A stretch of DNA of 7,022 nucleotides, taken from an uncultured Solirubrobacteraceae bacterium (GTDB lineage: Bacteria; Actinomycetota; Thermoleophilia; Solirubrobacterales; Solirubrobacteraceae). The position numbers and the translations under genes are program-made. Where the stretch lies: assembly GCA_955652215.1 (NCBI GenBank), contig CATPAX010000084.1:1-7022 (forward strand), written 5' to 3'. The notes below the pieces were generated by a model. That model was not told the origin of the DNA. It ran no database searches and saw only the letters and a list, made by a program, of their open reading frames with translations. Positions 5,996 through 7,022 of the stretch are shown here, piece after piece; position 1 is the first letter of the stretch, and every line of letters starts with the position of its first letter.

Positions 5996-7022
5996 TCGAG
6001 ATCGACACGCGGCTGCAGGAGCTCAAGGCGACGGGACTGGACCATCGCATCCGCCGGATCAGCGGTCCTCAGGGTCCACACGTGCTGCTCGACGGCAAGC
6101 CTGTGCTGTTGCTCTGCTCGAACAACTATCTCGGGCTCGCAGACCATCCTCGGGTTCGTGCGGCGGCGGCGGACGCAGCGATGCGCTGGGGCGTCGGGAC
6201 CGGCGCTTCGCGACCTGTCTCGGGCACGATGACGATCCATCGGCGGCTCGAGGAGCACCTCGCCGAGTTCGAGAACCGCGATAGCGCGCTCCTGTTCGGG
6301 TCGGGCTTCCTGGCCAAGACGGGCGTGATCGCCGCATTGGCCCGCGCCGGCGATGTCGTCTTCTGCGACGAACTGAGCCACGCTTCGATCATCGACGGCT
6401 GCGCCCTGTCGCGGGCAGAGGTGTTCGTCTACGACCACCTCGACTCCGAGCACCTAGCGTGGGGGCTCGAGCAGTCGGAGGGTCGGGGAGCGCTCATCGC
6501 CACCGACAGCGTGTTCTCGGTCGACGGCGACATCGCGCCACTGACCGAGATCGTCGAGCTGGCCGAGCGCCACCGGGTGCGCGTTCTGGTCGACGAGAGC
6601 CATGGCATCGGGACGCTTGGCCCGGGCGGCCGAGGCGCGCTCGCGGAGCTCGGGCTCGACGGGGAGATCGACGTGATCGTCGGGACGCTCGGAAACGCGC
6701 TCGGTTCTTACGGCGCATTCGTAGCGTGCGACCGAGCTATGTCGAACTACCTGCTGAACGCCGCCCGGACGTTGCTCTACTCGACGGCACCGTCACCGCC
6801 GGCGGTCGCCGGCGCGCACGCGGCCCTGGAGCTGATCGAGGAGCGCCCGCAGCTGGTCCAGCGACTTGACGGCGCGGCCACGGCGCTGCGCTCCGAGCTC
6901 GAGCGGGAGGGATTCGATACCGGCAGCACGCGTACCCAGATCGTCTCGCTGCCGGTCGGCGATCCACGCCTGGCGCTCCGGATCTGCGAGTCGGCGCTGA
7001 TTCGCGGCGTCTTCGCCCAGGC
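5992..7022 (+). CDS. bioF: 8-amino-7-oxononanoate synthase-like protein lacking the PLP lysine (3' end outside window)
   Basis: An alpha-oxoamine synthase family member; BioF condenses pimeloyl-thioester with alanine. 343 residues are visible with no stop before the window edge. ATG 5992 overlaps the bioB stop by ATGA, and AAGGAGG (5974-5980) lies 11 bases upstream. Family landmarks: LLLCSNNYLGLADHP (39-53), SRPVSGTMTIH (73-83), DELSHAS (126-132, H130 stacks on PLP), TDSVFSVDGDIAPL (171-184) and VDESHG (200-205, D201 and H204). The expected PLP-binding lysine in GTLGKALGS is an asparagine: GTLGNALGSYG, N235, codon AAC at 6694-6696. The usual asparagine of the SGFxAN motif is lysine K109 (AAG at 6316-6318). 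The frame is otherwise undisturbed and coding bias is normal. Family membership is certain; normal catalytic activity is doubtful. It could be a KBL-like paralogue, but the link to bioB favours BioF. Confidence 0.88.
   Translation, partial: MIEIDTRLQELKATGLDHRIRRISGPQGPHVLLDGKPVLLLCSNNYLGLADHPRVRAAAADAAMRWGVGTGASRPVSGTMTIHRRLEEHLAEFENRDSALLFGSGFLAKTGVIAALARAGDVVFCDELSHASIIDGCALSRAEVFVYDHLDSEHLAWGLEQSEGRGALIATDSVFSVDGDIAPLTEIVELAERHRVRVLVDESHGIGTLGPGGRGALAELGLDGEIDVIVGTLGNALGSYGAFVACDRAMSNYLLNAARTLLYSTAPSPPAVAGAHAALELIEERPQLVQRLDGAATALRSELEREGFDTGSTRTQIVSLPVGDPRLALRICESALIRGVFAQ

Noticed and set aside
5347..6453. 368-residue minus-strand frame over bioB and bioF
   Set aside because: Opposite coupled bioB-bioF with conserved motifs; no family signature of its own.

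Overview
The window is GC-rich bacterial DNA with tightly packed genes and GTG/TTG starts. The 70-residue free-standing biotin carrier, the tandem YbjQ-like protein and a BioB with an arginine-rich tail suggest an actinomycete, perhaps of the Thermoleophilia/Solirubrobacterales type. That placement comes from remembered family resemblance, not from a search.

Layout. (1) Positions 1-430, plus strand: the C-terminal part of a DJ-1/PfpI (isonitrile-hydratase-like) protein, cut by the window edge. (2) Positions 427-2675, minus strand: a three-gene run read from right to left, with an unrecognised 133-residue protein, a 303-residue protein made of two YbjQ-like domains, and a PlsC-type acyltransferase. 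The last gene converges on the DJ-1 gene, and their stop codons share a CTAG. (3) Positions 2759-3604, plus strand: an AKR5-like aldo-keto reductase, divergent from the minus-strand run. (4) Positions 3677-7022, plus strand: a biotin-themed group of a small biotin carrier protein, a crotonase-fold enzyme resembling methylmalonyl-CoA decarboxylase, biotin synthase bioB, and bioF, which overlaps bioB by ATGA and runs off the right edge.

How the genes may work together. BioF would make 8-amino-7-oxononanoate and BioB would insert sulfur into dethiobiotin. The small carrier protein is a biotin consumer next to the genes that make biotin. The crotonase between them has lost the usual second hydratase glutamate and carries the tyrosine seen in E. 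coli methylmalonyl-CoA decarboxylase, so it may act on a carboxylated acyl-CoA.

The most striking observation is in bioF. The reading frame is intact and typical of the family, but the invariant PLP-binding lysine is an asparagine (GTLGNALGSYG, residue 235). The normally conserved asparagine of the SGxxAN motif is in turn a lysine (residue 109). The protein may be catalytically dead, a partner subunit, a case of a moved lysine, or affected by sequence error. I found no tRNA, rRNA, CRISPR array, insertion sequence or phage gene. All intergenic gaps are under 100 bases.
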